A stretch of DNA of 64,000 nucleotides. It comes from Microbacterium sp. MYb72 (lineage in GTDB: Bacteria > Actinomycetota > Actinomycetes > Actinomycetales > Microbacteriaceae). Shown piece by piece: positions 25,358-33,667 of this stretch. A program made the translations under genes and the position numbers. Where the stretch lies: the NCBI RefSeq assembly GCF_002979415.1, contig NZ_PCOT01000006.1, positions 1-64,000 of the forward strand. The letters run 5' to 3'. Each line of letters begins with the position of its first letter. The first letter of the stretch is position 1. Under the pieces are notes generated by a model. It had not been told where the DNA came from. It saw only the letters and a list, made by a program, of their open reading frames with translations, and made no database searches.

Positions 25358-26937
25358 CCCTTCCCGTCGCCCCGAAGCCCGCGCTGCGGCGCTTCCAGCA
25401 GGCCCGCTGGGACGAGCCGATCATCTTCGAGCTGTCCACCCCGGGCGAGCGCGGAGTGCTCGTCTCGCAGGTCGAGCCCGGCATCCGCGAGGCCGTCGGA
25501 GACGTGGTCGCGGAGCTCCCGGCATCCCTGCGTCGCCCGTCGGCCGCGAAGCTCCCCGAGATGGGCCAGATGCGCGTGCTCAAGCACTACCTGCGGCTGT
25601 CGCAGGAGAACCTCGGCGCCGACTTCAACGTCGACATCGGCCAGGGCACGTGCACCATGAAGTACGCGCCCAAGATCAACGACCAGCTCGCCGGCGCCCC
25701 GCAGATCACCGCGATGCACCCGCATCAGGACCCGGCCGACGCCCAGGGCGTGCTGGAGATCCTCTGGCAGCTGGAGCGGATGCTCGCCGAGATCTCCGGC
25801 ATGGACGAGGTCTCCCTGCACACCCAGGGCGGATCCGCCGCGATCTGGTCGAACATCGCCATGATCCGCAGATTCCACGAGGCCAACGGCGAGGGCGAGC
25901 AGCGCCGCGAGGTCATCACCACGATCTTCAGCCACCCGTCGAACGCGGCGGCCGCGAAGGCCGCGGGCTACGAGGTCATCACGGTCTACCCGGATGCCGA
26001 CGGCTACCCCTCGCTCGACGCGCTGAAGGCCGCGCTGTCCCCCCGCACGGCGGCGATCATGGTCACCAACCCTGAGGACACCGGCATCTACAACCCGGCC
26101 ATCCGCGAGTGGGTGGATGCCGCGCACGCCGTGGGCGCCCTCGCCTCCTACGACCAGGCCAACGCCAACGGCATCCTCGGGATCACCCGCGCCCGCGACG
26201 CCGGCTTCGACGTGTGCCACTTCAACCTGCACAAGACCTTCGGCACGCCGCACGGCTGCGGCGGACCTGGTTCCGGCGCCAACGCGGTCTCGGCGGCGCT
26301 CGCGCCCTTCCTCCCCGGACCTCGTGTGGTGCGGGAGGACGACGGGACGTTCGCCGTCGCCGAGGCGGGCGAGCAGTCCATCGGCGCGGTGGCCCCGTTC
26401 TACGGCGTCATCCCCGCGCTCGTGAAGGCGTACTCGTGGATCATGGCGCTCGGCGCCCCCGGTCTGCTCGCCGCCGCCGAGACCGCGGTGCTGAACAACA
26501 ACTACCTGATGTCGCTCGTGCTGGCGATCCCCGGGGCCTCCGCCCCCTATGCCACCGGCCGCCGCCGCATCGAGCAGGTGCGCTACTCGTGGGAAGAGCT
26601 GTTCGAGGAGACCGGCGTCTCGTCGGAGGAGATCGGCGTCCGCATGACCGACTTCGGGATGCACTACTGGACGAGCCACCACCCCTACGTGGTGCCGCAG
26701 CCGTTCACGCTCGAACCCACGGAGTCGTACTCGAAGGCGGAGCTGGAGGAGTACGCGGCCACGCTCGCCGAGGTGGCGCGCGAGGCCAGGGAGACCCCGG
26801 AGGTCGTGCGCACGGCCCCGCACAACCAGACCGTGCACCACACGCATCACGACGACCTCGACGACCCCGAGCGCTGGGCCATCACCTGGCGGGCGTACCA
26901 GCGCAAGTATGCGGCGGAGCTGGCCGCGCAGGCCTGA
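25354..26937 (+). CDS. gcvPB: glycine dehydrogenase (decarboxylating) subunit 2-like
   Basis: A 527-residue PLP-dependent C-terminal half of split P-protein. The PLP lysine is present in HFNLHKTFGTPHGCGGPGSG, and MHPHQDPADAQGVLEILWQL, SLHTQGGSAA and VTNPEDTGIYNP are family-like. GTG start overlaps the GcvPA stop, so subunits are made in equal amounts. With 464 + 527 residues both halves are full length. It should form an active decarboxylase with GcvPA; a carrier protein for the aminomethyl group must come from elsewhere or not be used. Confidence 0.92.
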   Translation: MTLPVAPKPALRRFQQARWDEPIIFELSTPGERGVLVSQVEPGIREAVGDVVAELPASLRRPSAAKLPEMGQMRVLKHYLRLSQENLGADFNVDIGQGTCTMKYAPKINDQLAGAPQITAMHPHQDPADAQGVLEILWQLERMLAEISGMDEVSLHTQGGSAAIWSNIAMIRRFHEANGEGEQRREVITTIFSHPSNAAAAKAAGYEVITVYPDADGYPSLDALKAALSPRTAAIMVTNPEDTGIYNPAIREWVDAAHAVGALASYDQANANGILGITRARDAGFDVCHFNLHKTFGTPHGCGGPGSGANAVSAALAPFLPGPRVVREDDGTFAVAEAGEQSIGAVAPFYGVIPALVKAYSWIMALGAPGLLAAAETAVLNNNYLMSLVLAIPGASAPYATGRRRIEQVRYSWEELFEETGVSSEEIGVRMTDFGMHYWTSHHPYVVPQPFTLEPTESYSKAELEEYAATLAEVAREARETPEVVRTAPHNQTVHHTHHDDLDDPERWAITWRAYQRKYAAELAAQA

Positions 26938-26943
26938 CGCGAC

Positions 26944-28086
26944 GTGATCGGACTGGTCGTCAACCCTGTCGCCGGAGTCGGCGGGCCCGCGGGCCTCGCC
27001 GGCTCCGACGGCGCGGACGTGCAGCGCCTCGCCCTCGCGCGCGGCGCCCGTTCGCGCGTGCAGGAGCGCACGGCCGCCGCTCTCGCGGTGCTGGCCGCCC
27101 GGCATCCGTCCCTCGAGGTGCTGACCGCCGCCGGCCCGATGGGCGCCGACGCCGTGCGCGCCGCCGCCCTGGTGCCGCGTGTCGTGTACTCGCTCGACGG
27201 CGACACCGAGGACACGGATGCCGCGGACACGGCGCGTGCCGTGGAGACGGTGGCGAGGGCGGGCGCGGAACTGATCCTCGTCGTGGGTGGAGACGGGACG
27301 CTGCGGGACGCCGTCGCGGGGCTCGGTGTCTCGGACGCGCGACGGATGCCGGCGGTGCTCGGCATCCCGGCCGGAGTGAAGATGTACTCGCCGGTGTTCG
27401 CCGTGAGCCCGGCCGCCGCGGGGGCGATCGCCGCCGACTGGGTGGCGCAGGGCGTGCTGCCGACCGAGGAGCGCGAGGTGCTCGACATCGACGAGGCCGC
27501 GCTGCGGCGCGCACGCGTCGACCCGGTGCTGCACGGATTCCTGCGGGTTCCGGTGCGCCGCGGCCGCACCCAGGCCCGCAAGGCGCCGACCCCGGCGAGC
27601 GAGGCCGCCGCCGTCGAGGCCGCGGCGAGAGGCGCCGTCGCGCGCATGCGGCCAGGTGTCCGCTACCTGCTCGGCCCCGGCGGCACCACTGCCGAGATCG
27701 CCCGTCAGCTCGGGGTCGTCGGCACCCCGCTCGGCGTCGACGTCGTGCTCGACGGGGCCGTCACGGTGGCGGGCGCGAGCGAGCAGCAGCTTCTCGCCGA
27801 GACCGTCGCGGGGCCCGCCCAGGCCGTCGTCACCGTGATCGGCGGCCAGGGGTTCCTGCTCGGCCGGGGCAATCAGCAGCTCTCGGCATCCGTCATCCGC
27901 TCCCTCGGCGACGAGCCTCTGATGGTCGTGGCCCCCGAGCAGAAGATCATCGACCTGCGCGGACGGCCGCTGCTGGTCGACACCGGAGACGCCGCGCTCG
28001 ACGCGCGCCTCTCCGGCCACGTGCGCATCACCACCGGCGTCGGCACCAGCAGCCTGTACGCCGTCGCCTCTTCCCACACCCTCTGA
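26944..28086 (+). CDS. AcoX-like ATP-NAD kinase family protein
   Basis: A 380-residue protein of the COG3199/AcoX branch of the NAD-kinase/diacylglycerol-kinase fold. IGLVVNPVAGVGGPAG is the N-terminal nucleotide motif, LILVVGGDGTLRDAV the GGDG motif and LGIPAGVKMYSPVFAVSP the next conserved loop. The biochemical function of this branch is not settled; members often sit beside dehydrogenase operons. It follows GcvPB by 6 bases and precedes an SDR by 10 bases. It could phosphorylate a nucleotide or small metabolite used by its neighbours. Confidence 0.85.
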   Translation: MIGLVVNPVAGVGGPAGLAGSDGADVQRLALARGARSRVQERTAAALAVLAARHPSLEVLTAAGPMGADAVRAAALVPRVVYSLDGDTEDTDAADTARAVETVARAGAELILVVGGDGTLRDAVAGLGVSDARRMPAVLGIPAGVKMYSPVFAVSPAAAGAIAADWVAQGVLPTEEREVLDIDEAALRRARVDPVLHGFLRVPVRRGRTQARKAPTPASEAAAVEAAARGAVARMRPGVRYLLGPGGTTAEIARQLGVVGTPLGVDVVLDGAVTVAGASEQQLLAETVAGPAQAVVTVIGGQGFLLGRGNQQLSASVIRSLGDEPLMVVAPEQKIIDLRGRPLLVDTGDAALDARLSGHVRITTGVGTSSLYAVASSHTL

Positions 28087-28096
28087 AAGGAACATC

Positions 28097-28855
28097 ATGC
28101 GTCTCGAGAACAAGAAGGCCATCGTCACCGGCGGCGCGGGCGGCATCGGCCGCGCCACGTCGCTCGCGCTCGCCGCGGAGGGGGCGGCGGTCGCCGTCGT
28201 CGATCTGAACGCCGAGGCCGCGGAGGCCGTCGCCGCCGAGATCCGCGCGGCCGGAGGAGCCGCGGTCGCGATCGCCGCCGACGTCGCCAGCGAGGCCGAC
28301 ATCGAGCGCGTCATCGCCACGACCGTCGCAGAGCTCGGGGGCGTGAACGTCGTCTTCAACAACGCCGGCATCATCCGCCGCACGACCGCCGTGGAGACGA
28401 CCGTCGAGGAGTGGGATCGCGTGTTCGGCGTGAACGTGCGCTCGATCTTCCTCATGTGCAAGCACGTCGTGCCGATCATGGAGGCCGCTGGCGGCGGCTC
28501 GATCATCAACACGGGCTCCGGCTGGGGGCTCAAGGGCGGTGGCCAGGCGATCTCCTACTGCGCCTCGAAGGGTGCGGTCGTGAACATGACCCGCGCGCTC
28601 GCGATCGACCACGGCCCCGCCGGCATCCGGGTCAACTCGGTCAACCCCGGCGATGTGAACACCGGGATGCTGAGCGACGAGGCCCGTCAGCTCGGGCAGG
28701 ACCCGGCGTCGTTCCTCGCGGAGGCCGCCGATCGCCCGCTGCGCCGCATGGGGCAGCCGAGCGAGGTCGCCCAGGCCGTCGTCTGGCTCGCGAGCGACGA
28801 CTCCTCCTACGTCACGGGTTCGGCCCTGGTGGTCGACGGCGGCGGCATCGCCTGA
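28097..28855 (+). CDS. short-chain dehydrogenase/reductase
   Basis: A 252-residue classical SDR. It has TGGAGGIG (NAD(P)-binding), NNAGI, the catalytic serine region NTGSGWG, the YCASK active site and the NPGDVNTGML segment. The acidic VVDLNAE at the end of beta-2 favours NAD(H) over NADP(H). GAAAGGAAC precedes the ATG. It is the last gene of the GH42-GcvP-AcoX operon and is followed by a hairpin. Its substrate is probably a hydroxy or keto acid or a sugar-derived alcohol, but this is unproven. Confidence 0.9.
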   Translation: MRLENKKAIVTGGAGGIGRATSLALAAEGAAVAVVDLNAEAAEAVAAEIRAAGGAAVAIAADVASEADIERVIATTVAELGGVNVVFNNAGIIRRTTAVETTVEEWDRVFGVNVRSIFLMCKHVVPIMEAAGGGSIINTGSGWGLKGGGQAISYCASKGAVVNMTRALAIDHGPAGIRVNSVNPGDVNTGMLSDEARQLGQDPASFLAEAADRPLRRMGQPSEVAQAVVWLASDDSSYVTGSALVVDGGGIA

Positions 28856-28861
28856 ACACGT

Positions 28862-28890
28862 GTGTCACCCCGTGTCGTACGGGGTGACAC
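28862..28890 (+). terminator. perfect 12-bp hairpin after the SDR gene
   Basis: GTGTCACCCCGT (28862-28873) pairs exactly with ACGGGGTGACAC (28879-28890) around a 5-base loop. No T-tract follows, so termination may be inefficient or factor-assisted. Its 3' arm contains GTGACA, the likely -35 of the ROK promoter. Confidence 0.65.
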
Positions 28891-28932
28891 TGTGCGGTCC
28901 TGGGAGTATCTTTGTTTGACCACCGAAACAAG
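28884..28932 (+). promoter_or_regulatory. promoter and ROK operator of the repressor gene
   Basis: GTGACA (28884-28889), 17 bases, TATCTT (28907-28912) is a good promoter. TTTGTTTGACCACCGAAACAAG (28911-28932, core TTGTTT/AAACAA dyad) overlaps the -10 and start site. A close copy, TTTGTTTCGACAGCGAAGCAAG, is at 31706-31727; both are likely bound by the ROK protein encoded here. Confidence 0.75.
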
Positions 28933-28948
28933 ATGATTCGAGGACACC

Positions 28949-30124
28949 GTGGCGCCGGCGACCCAGACCGCATTCTCCGAGGGTGAGATCTTCCGGCTCG
29001 TGCGCACGGGAGCGGCGCAGTCGCGCGCCGACCTCGCCCGGCTGACCGGGCTCTCCCCGTCGACCGTCGCGCTCCGGATCGAGGCGCTGATCGCCCACGA
29101 CTACATCGAGGAGAACGGCGAGGGCGTGTCGCGCGGCGGTCGGAGGCCCCGCGTGCTCACGGTGAAGGCCGGGGGCAGCGTCGTCGTCGGCGTCGATCTG
29201 GGCGAGCAGCACGCGACCGTCGCGCTCTTCGATCGTCGGGCGGAGGTCGTCGCCTCGACCGTCGCCCGGGTGTCGCTCCTCGACGGTGTCGAGAGCGTCG
29301 TGAACCAGGTGTGGGAGCACGCTCGCGGACTGGCGGAGGACCACGGCGGCCTCACGATCGAGGGCATCGCGATGAGCCTCCCCGGTCCCGTGGATTCGCG
29401 CACCTCGCGCCTGCTCGCGCCGATGCGGATGCCGGGCTGGAACGGCGTCGACGTCGGCGAGGTCCTCGGAAAGACCACGGGGCTCCCCTTCCTCATCGAC
29501 AACGACGCGAACGCGATGGCCGTCGGCGAGTTCATCGAGCGCGGCGGCGAGCAGGAGCAGCTGGTGTTCGTGAAGGCGGGCAGCGGCATCGGCTGCGGGA
29601 TCATCCTCGACGGTGCGGTCTACCGCGGCTTCCGCGGGGTGGCGGGCGACATCAGCCACGTCGCCCTGCACAACGCGCCGCCCATCATCTGCTCGTGCGG
29701 TCGGGTCGGCTGCCTCGACGTGGTCGCGAGTGGGGCGGCGATCGTCGATGCGCTGCGAGAAGCGGGTGCGGCGGTGGAGACGCTCGACGACGTGCTGGCG
29801 CTGGCGCAGGACGCGCACCCGAAGGCGACCTCCGCTCTGCGGGAGGCGGGTGCCCGCACGGGCGAGGTGCTCGCGACGATCATCAACTTCTTCAACCCCC
29901 AGGCTCTCGCTCTGGGCGGGCGTCTCGCCACGGCCGATGCCTTCGTGGCGGGGGTGCGACAGGCGCTGTTCACCCTCTGCCTCCCGATGTCGACGGACGC
30001 TCTGGAGATCGGAGTGAGCCGCGCCGGCGCGTTGGCGGGTGCCCGCGGCGTCGCCTGGGAGCTGCTGGAGCGGCTGCTCGACCCCGCCGGAATCGACGAG
30101 GAGCTGCGTCTCGTCGCCCAGTAG
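28949..30124 (+). CDS. ROK-family transcriptional repressor
   Basis: A 391-residue NagC/XylR-type regulator: N-terminal winged helix (EIFRLVRTGAAQSRADLARL, LSPSTVALRIEALIAHDYI) and a C-terminal sugar-kinase-like ROK domain with DNDANAMAVGEF and the zinc motif CSCGRVGCLD near residue 248. Members sense sugars or sugar phosphates. GTG 28949 is the start. It probably represses its own promoter and that of the Dpp-type transporter at 31847, and may relate to the M81 gene that follows 78 bases later. Confidence 0.9.
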   Translation: MAPATQTAFSEGEIFRLVRTGAAQSRADLARLTGLSPSTVALRIEALIAHDYIEENGEGVSRGGRRPRVLTVKAGGSVVVGVDLGEQHATVALFDRRAEVVASTVARVSLLDGVESVVNQVWEHARGLAEDHGGLTIEGIAMSLPGPVDSRTSRLLAPMRMPGWNGVDVGEVLGKTTGLPFLIDNDANAMAVGEFIERGGEQEQLVFVKAGSGIGCGIILDGAVYRGFRGVAGDISHVALHNAPPIICSCGRVGCLDVVASGAAIVDALREAGAAVETLDDVLALAQDAHPKATSALREAGARTGEVLATIINFFNPQALALGGRLATADAFVAGVRQALFTLCLPMSTDALEIGVSRAGALAGARGVAWELLERLLDPAGIDEELRLVAQ

Positions 30125-30202
30125 TTCGATCATCGGCGTAAGTCGGATGCCGGTAGCAGCAAGTGGCTCATCTTGATTCGAGAGCGACTCTAGACTCGGA
30201 GT

Positions 30203-31690
30203 ATGACCGAGACCTCGCCGCTCCCGCGCATCGCCATCGCCGGCATGGCCATCGAGTCCAGCACCTTCTCGCCGCACCGAGCAGGCGAGCGGGACTTCCT
30301 CCGCATCGAGGGCGACGACCTCGTCATGCGCTACGACGCGCTGCGCGACGGAGAGCTCACGGACAGGGCCGAGTGGCTGCCGGTGCACTACGCCCGGTCG
30401 ATCCCCGGCGGCGCGGTGCTGCGCGAGGTGTACGACGCCATCAAGGCGCGCATCTGCGACGGGCTGCGCGAACTCGTGGCCGACGGCGGGCGGCTCGACG
30501 GTCTCTTCTTCGACATCCACGGGGCGATGAGCGTGGTGGGCATGGACGATGCCGAGGGCGACCTGATCACCGCGATCCGTGAAGTGATCGGCGCGGACGT
30601 CGTCGTCTCGGCATCGATGGATCTGCACGGCAACGTGTCGCGTGCCCTGATCGAGAACGTCGACATCATCACGTGCTACCGACTGGCCCCGCACGAGGAC
30701 ACGTGGGAGACCCGCGACCGCGCCATCCGCAACCTGGTCGAGGCGCTCGAGAGCGGCGTCACCCCGCGTCGCGCCTGGGTGCGCGTGCCCATCCTGCTGC
30801 CCGGGGAGAAGACCAGCACCCGGGTGGAGCCCGCCAGGAGCCTCTATGCCCGCATCCCCGAGATCGAGTCGCGCCCCGGCGTCACCGACGCGGCGATCTG
30901 GATCGGCTACGCCTGGGCCGACGAGCCCCGCTGCCACGCCACGGTCGTCGTGACCGGCACCGATGACGAGGCGACGTCCGCCGCCGCGTCGGAGCTCGGT
31001 CGCGCGTTCTGGGACGTGCGCGACGACTTCGAGTTCGTGGGCCCTCCCGGCACGCTCGACGAGGGGGTCGCTGCCGGGCTGGCCGCGACCGACACCCCGT
31101 ACTTCATCAGCGATTCGGGTGACAATCCCGGCGCGGGCGGCACGGGCGACGTGACCTGGACGCTCGCCCAGCTGCTGCAGAAGCCCGAGCTCACCGCGGA
31201 CGATGCGCCGGTGACGCTGTGCGCGTCGGTGTTCGACAAGGGCGCGCTGGACATCCTTCGCGGCTGCACGGTGGGTGAGCGGGTGTCCGTCGAGGTGGGC
31301 GCGCGCGTCGACAGCGGTCCGCACGGGCCGGTCCTGGTCGACGGCGTGCTGCACAACCTGCACGAGGGCGATGAGGATGCGGGCGGCATCGCCGTGATCC
31401 GGGTCGGCGGGCTCCACGTGATCGTCACCGAGTACCGCAAGGCGTACCACGACGTCTCCGACTTCACCTCGATCGGACTCGACCCGGTCGCGGCGCAGAT
31501 CGTCGTCACGAAGATCGGCTACCTGGAGCCCGAGCTCTACGCCATCATGCGCGGATGGACGCTGGCGCTCACCCCCGGCGGCGTCGACCAGGACCTCGAG
31601 CGCCTCGGGCACCACCGCATCCAGCGGCCGATGCATCCGTTCGACGCGTTCGACGCCGCACCCGACCTGACCGCCGAGATGGTGGGATGA
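30203..31690 (+). CDS. M81 family (MlrC-like) metallopeptidase
   Basis: A 495-residue protein with the MlrC N-terminal domain (IAIAGMAIESSTFSPHRAGE, FFDIHGAMSVVGM, ASMDLHGNVS, CYRLAPHEDTWETRDRA) and MlrC C-terminal domain (FISDSGDNPGAGGTGDVTW). These histidine and aspartate residues form a metal site in the family. The founding member cuts the linearised microcystin product; most relatives act on unknown amide substrates. It has no signal peptide and sits between a ROK regulator and a Dpp-type importer, so it likely degrades an imported amide or glycopeptide. Confidence 0.88.
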   Translation: MTETSPLPRIAIAGMAIESSTFSPHRAGERDFLRIEGDDLVMRYDALRDGELTDRAEWLPVHYARSIPGGAVLREVYDAIKARICDGLRELVADGGRLDGLFFDIHGAMSVVGMDDAEGDLITAIREVIGADVVVSASMDLHGNVSRALIENVDIITCYRLAPHEDTWETRDRAIRNLVEALESGVTPRRAWVRVPILLPGEKTSTRVEPARSLYARIPEIESRPGVTDAAIWIGYAWADEPRCHATVVVTGTDDEATSAAASELGRAFWDVRDDFEFVGPPGTLDEGVAAGLAATDTPYFISDSGDNPGAGGTGDVTWTLAQLLQKPELTADDAPVTLCASVFDKGALDILRGCTVGERVSVEVGARVDSGPHGPVLVDGVLHNLHEGDEDAGGIAVIRVGGLHVIVTEYRKAYHDVSDFTSIGLDPVAAQIVVTKIGYLEPELYAIMRGWTLALTPGGVDQDLERLGHHRIQRPMHPFDAFDAAPDLTAEMVG

Positions 31691-31705
31691 CGAGGGCCGT
31701 TCCTC

Positions 31706-31770
31706 TTTGTTTCGACAGCGAAGCAAGTTAGTTACTCAAACGTAACAAGATCGACTTTTGTGACTAACTT
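31706..31770 (+). promoter_or_regulatory. ROK operator and second dyad before the Dpp operon
   Basis: TTTGTTTCGACAGCGAAGCAAG (31706-31727; arms TTGTTTCG/CGAAGCAA, 7 of 8 pairs) matches the site at 28911-28932. It is followed by AAGTTAGTTAC (31725-31735) and GTGACTAACTT (31760-31770), a 10-of-11 inverted repeat around an AT-rich spacer. The promoter of the transporter operon should lie here; no convincing -35/-10 was chosen. Confidence 0.65.
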
Positions 31771-31846
31771 AGTTCGTGCATGATTCAAAGTGCGTCTTAA
31801 ATTGGACGAACGCTTCGGTGACGAGGCGGTGAACGAGGAGGTTTAC

Positions 31847-33655
31847 ATGCGATCTCAGTCGCTGCGTCGCAGGCTGCTCGCCCCCCTGGGTGCGCTCGCC
31901 GTCGCGACGCTCGCCCTGACCGCCTGCCAGGCCGGAGCCACGAGCGACGGCACGGCGAGCGAGAAGGACACGGTCAGCTTCGCGCTCCAGGTGGGAACGG
32001 GTCCCAACTGGATCCTGCCGATCTCGTCTCCCGACAAGATGGCCACGCACAACAGCGCCATCAAGGCGACGATGTGGCCGCGTCTGTTCGAGTACAACGG
32101 CGTCGACGGTGAGATGGGCTGGGACAAGAAGGCGTCCGCAGCGAAGTCCTACGAGTTCTCGGAGGACCGCAAGACCATCACCATCACCCTGAACGACCTC
32201 GACTGGTCGGACGGCACGCCCGTCACCTCGCGCGACGTCGAGTTCTGGTACAACCTCGTGCGCTTCAACGGCGAGAAGACCGGCGGCTACTCGGCCGGCC
32301 TGATGCCCGACAACATCGTCGAGTTCACGACCGTCGACGACAAGACGTTCTCGCTGACGATGGACAAGGTGTACAACGAGGAGTTCCTCCTCGGCAACCA
32401 GCTCAGCCTCATGTACCCGATGCCCCAGCACGTGTGGGACAAGACGAGTGCGGACGGCGAGATCGGCGATCACGACCGCGACGCCGCGGGCGCGGCCGAC
32501 GTGCTGGACTACCTCTTCTCCGAGGCGGAGGACATGAAGACCTACGCCTCCAACGACCTGTGGAAGACCGTCGCCGGTCCCTACACGGTGAAGAGCTGGT
32601 CGGACTCGGGCCTCGTGGAGCTCACCGCCAACAAGAAGTACACCGGCGAGGACAAGCCGAGCATCGACAACGTCAAGTTCCTGCCGTTCACCTCGGCGGA
32701 CGCCGAGATGAACGTCGTGCGCTCCGGTGACGTCGACTACGGCTACGTGACCAGCTCGCAGCTCACCAACGAGAAGCAGTTCACCGACCTCGGCTACAGC
32801 ATCGAGCCGTGGGCCGGCTGGTCGATCACGTACATGCCCTACAACTTCGCCAACCCCGAGAAGGGCTCCTTCTACAAGCAGCTCTACGTGCGCCAGGCGC
32901 TGCAGCACGCCGTCGACCAGGAGAGCATCTCCGACGTCGTCTGGCACGGCGCCGCGACGCCGGACTACGGCCCCATCCCGCAGACGGCGGACTCCAACGG
33001 ACTCTCCGACGTGCAGAAGGACAACCCGTACCCGTTCGACCTGAAGAAGGCCGAGAAGCTGTTCACCGACCACGGCTGGGTCAAGGGGGCCGACGGCACC
33101 CTCGAGTGCGCCGAGGCGGGCGCGGGCGAGGACCAGTGCGGTGAGGGGATCGCCGCCGGTGCGAAGGCGGAGATCGTCGTCACCACGCAGAACGGCTCGC
33201 AGGAGACCGACAACATGATGGCGGAGATCCAGTCCTCGCTCGGCAAGATCGGCGTCAAGATGACGATCGACTCCAAGCCGCTGGACACCGTCCTCACCCA
33301 GGCGCAGGAGTGCAAGACCGGCAGCGCGTGCACGTGGGAGCTCGTCTTCTTCGGCACGGCCGGCAGCTGGTACTTCCCGCCCTACGCCACCGGTGAGCGC
33401 GTCTTCGCGAAGGACACCAAGTGGAACGCGGGCCAGTACGACAACCCCGAGGCGGAGGAGCTCGTGCAGGCGATGGCCTTCTCGACCGACCCCGAGATCG
33501 CGAAGAAGTACTCCGCGTTCCTCGCCACCGACCTCCCGGTCATGTGGATGCCGAACCCGGTCTACCAGGTCTCCGTCGTCCGCGACGGACTCGACATCGC
33601 CCACCAGGACCCGGGCGCGTCGTTCCTGCCGCAGCGCTGGTCCTGGGCCAAGTAA
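31847..33655 (+). CDS. Dpp-type ABC transporter substrate-binding lipoprotein
   Basis: A 602-residue family-5 extracellular solute-binding protein. Signal peptide ends LALTAC with lipidated Cys27. The mature chain shows the family-5 pattern: LNDLDWSDGTPVTSRDVEFWYN, YYVKQALQHAVDQ-like (LYVRQALQHAVDQ) and a C-terminal domain. Start ATG 31847 follows GAGGAGG. Family-5 proteins bind peptides, but several bind oligosaccharides, which would fit the sugar kinase at the operon's end. Under the ROK operator upstream. Confidence 0.93.
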   Translation: MRSQSLRRRLLAPLGALAVATLALTACQAGATSDGTASEKDTVSFALQVGTGPNWILPISSPDKMATHNSAIKATMWPRLFEYNGVDGEMGWDKKASAAKSYEFSEDRKTITITLNDLDWSDGTPVTSRDVEFWYNLVRFNGEKTGGYSAGLMPDNIVEFTTVDDKTFSLTMDKVYNEEFLLGNQLSLMYPMPQHVWDKTSADGEIGDHDRDAAGAADVLDYLFSEAEDMKTYASNDLWKTVAGPYTVKSWSDSGLVELTANKKYTGEDKPSIDNVKFLPFTSADAEMNVVRSGDVDYGYVTSSQLTNEKQFTDLGYSIEPWAGWSITYMPYNFANPEKGSFYKQLYVRQALQHAVDQESISDVVWHGAATPDYGPIPQTADSNGLSDVQKDNPYPFDLKKAEKLFTDHGWVKGADGTLECAEAGAGEDQCGEGIAAGAKAEIVVTTQNGSQETDNMMAEIQSSLGKIGVKMTIDSKPLDTVLTQAQECKTGSACTWELVFFGTAGSWYFPPYATGERVFAKDTKWNAGQYDNPEAEELVQAMAFSTDPEIAKKYSAFLATDLPVMWMPNPVYQVSVVRDGLDIAHQDPGASFLPQRWSWAK

Positions 33656-33667
33656 CGAGTAGGTGAC

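Noticed and set aside
25075..28533. Very long open frame on the minus strand opposite gcvPB, AcoX-like and SDR genes
   Set aside because: High GC makes antisense frames long; composition is low-complexity and the plus strand carries well-defined enzymes with conserved motifs.
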